Source: JACPUW01 sp049115495 (GTDB lineage Bacteria; Bacteroidota; Bacteroidia; CAILMK01; JACPUW01). From it: DNA of 64,000 nucleotides. The notes below the pieces were generated by a model, which was not told where the DNA came from, did no database searches, and worked only from the letters and a program-made list of their open reading frames with translations. Position numbers and translations under genes: made by a program. The stretch lies in contig JAGDZV010000011.1 of NCBI GenBank assembly GCA_049115495.1, positions 248,001-312,000 on the forward strand, given 5' to 3'. This document shows, piece after piece, positions 63,451-64,000 of this stretch (positions are counted from its first letter, which is position 1; each line of letters opens with the position of its first letter).

Positions 63451-64000
63451 TTATTTGCTTAAGAATTGAATTTGAAACAACGTGCTAGATTGTTGTTTTT
63501 TAAGGTCGAAATGGCTTAGTTGAACATTCAACAAGATTTGCTGTTGCTGAAAATACTCCAGATAGCTGATTTCACCTTTTTCTAAGGATTTTTTGCTTAG
63601 CATAGATAGCGATTGAGCTTTTTTGAGCTGTTGTTCTAAGTTTCTTATTTGGGTTTCAGTTAACATAAATGATTCATTTAAAGCACTAAGCCTTTGTTGC
63701 TTTTCATTTATCTCATATTCATTTGCCAATTGGGTTTGTTCTTTCAATAATTTGGCTTGCTCAACCTTATTTTGATTGCCCCACCACCAAATAGGTGCAT
63801 TTACACCAATGTAGTATCCGAAAAATCCACTTTGTCTTTCCAAACTTTGGTTAAAATAGCCAAGGGTCAGTTCTGGTGCATAGTAGGTCTTCTGTGTTTT
63901 AATTTTAAGCTCTGCTTCATTTACCATAGCTTCATTTTTTGCAAAAAAGCTTTTACCTAAATCGCTATCAGTTATAAATATTGGTATTGTAAAACCGACA
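63451..64000 (-). CDS. CusC/TolC-like outer-membrane channel, C-terminal part (runs off right edge)
   Basis: The frame is open to the window edge; the internal ATG at 63927 is not a start. Visible: YYAPELTLGYFNQSLERQSG, FYIGVNAPIWWWGNQNKVEQ-like barrel strand VNAPIWWWGNQ, then long helices QQRLSALNESFMLTETQIRN and KKSLEKGEISYLEYFQQQQI. This is the second half of an outer-membrane factor. The adaptor start follows by 2 bp, so the two form an operon; the RND pump is probably encoded beyond 64000. Confidence 0.88.
   Translation of the reverse strand, partial: VGFTIPIFITDSDLGKSFFAKNEAMVNEAELKIKTQKTYYAPELTLGYFNQSLERQSGFFGYYIGVNAPIWWWGNQNKVEQAKLLKEQTQLANEYEINEKQQRLSALNESFMLTETQIRNLEQQLKKAQSLSMLSKKSLEKGEISYLEYFQQQQILLNVQLSHFDLKKQQSSTLFQIQFLSK

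Noticed and set aside
63927..63927. Start codon of the right-edge channel gene
   Set aside because: The frame continues upstream to 64000 with sensible outer-membrane-factor sequence, so this Met is internal.

Overview
The window is AT-rich, densely coding DNA from a member of the Bacteroidota (Flavobacteriia/Cytophagia type). Four proteins end in type IX secretion (T9SS) type A sorting domains with the AYPNP/LFPNP/IYPNP signature. Several promoter candidates fit the phylum-specific -7 element TAnnTTTG. Many genes encode small signal-peptide beta-barrels and Bacteroidota-typical families (DUF6090, DUF6452/DUF6048-like, bestrophin-like, CotH/lamin-tail, SBBP). Lifestyle cannot be read directly, but the secreted adhesin-like and hydrolytic proteins and the large efflux and redox complement suit a free-living, probably aquatic, heterotroph. 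Layout, left to right: (1) the 5' end of a GH3 beta-glucosidase at the left edge, a DUF2834 membrane protein and a lipoprotein beta-propeller, 1-1.7 kb. (2) A CecR-YbhGFSR-type drug-efflux operon, 1.9-8.8 kb: TetR regulator, TolC-like channel, HlyD-like adaptor, two ABC ATPases and two ABC-2 permeases, with the same 18-bp operator-like sequence before the regulator and before tolC. (3) A leftward series of secreted proteins and regulators, 8.8-20.4 kb: di-heme peroxidase, arylsulfotransferase-like T9SS protein, AraC regulator, beta-barrels, carboxylesterase, DUF6090, HxlR divergent from a SnoaL-like lipoprotein, coiled-coil protein, TfoX-N protein. (4) The most unusual part, 20.5-29.5 kb: an HxlR regulator divergent from eight leftward genes, namely a small membrane protein, three paralogous propeller-like proteins, a PEBP-family protein embedded among them, an Ig-like secreted protein, an outer-membrane barrel, and a Rieske/glutamate-synthase fusion. 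The divergent promoter region carries three inverted repeats built on TACC/GGTA. (5) Amine oxidase, a DJ-1/AraC regulator divergent from a three-domain monooxygenase-like protein, a quinone-reductase-like flavoprotein, GNAT, thioesterase and the dps/oxyR pair, 29.5-37.2 kb. (6) Giant secreted T9SS proteins, 37.3-49.5 kb: a 2088-residue SBBP plus 17-repeat protein, a CotH-kinase/lamin-tail protein and a kelch-like protein. (7) A tandemly duplicated lipoprotein/barrel module, one copy with a truncated third gene, then bestrophin, a response regulator-thioredoxin reductase fusion and its cNMP-binding histidine kinase, 50-57.6 kb. (8) Small lipoprotein, several broken genes, VIT transporter, DEAD-box helicase, and at the right edge an RND-type adaptor and CusC/TolC-like channel with a CxxCH lipoprotein, 57.8-64 kb. 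At least four genes look broken: a homopolymer frameshift (50.3 kb), a truncated paralogue (52.4 kb), a nonsense mutation (58.2 kb) and a frameshifted Uma2 nuclease (61.3 kb). No rRNA, tRNA, CRISPR array or insertion sequence was recognised. Functional calls rest on motif recognition by eye, without database searches.
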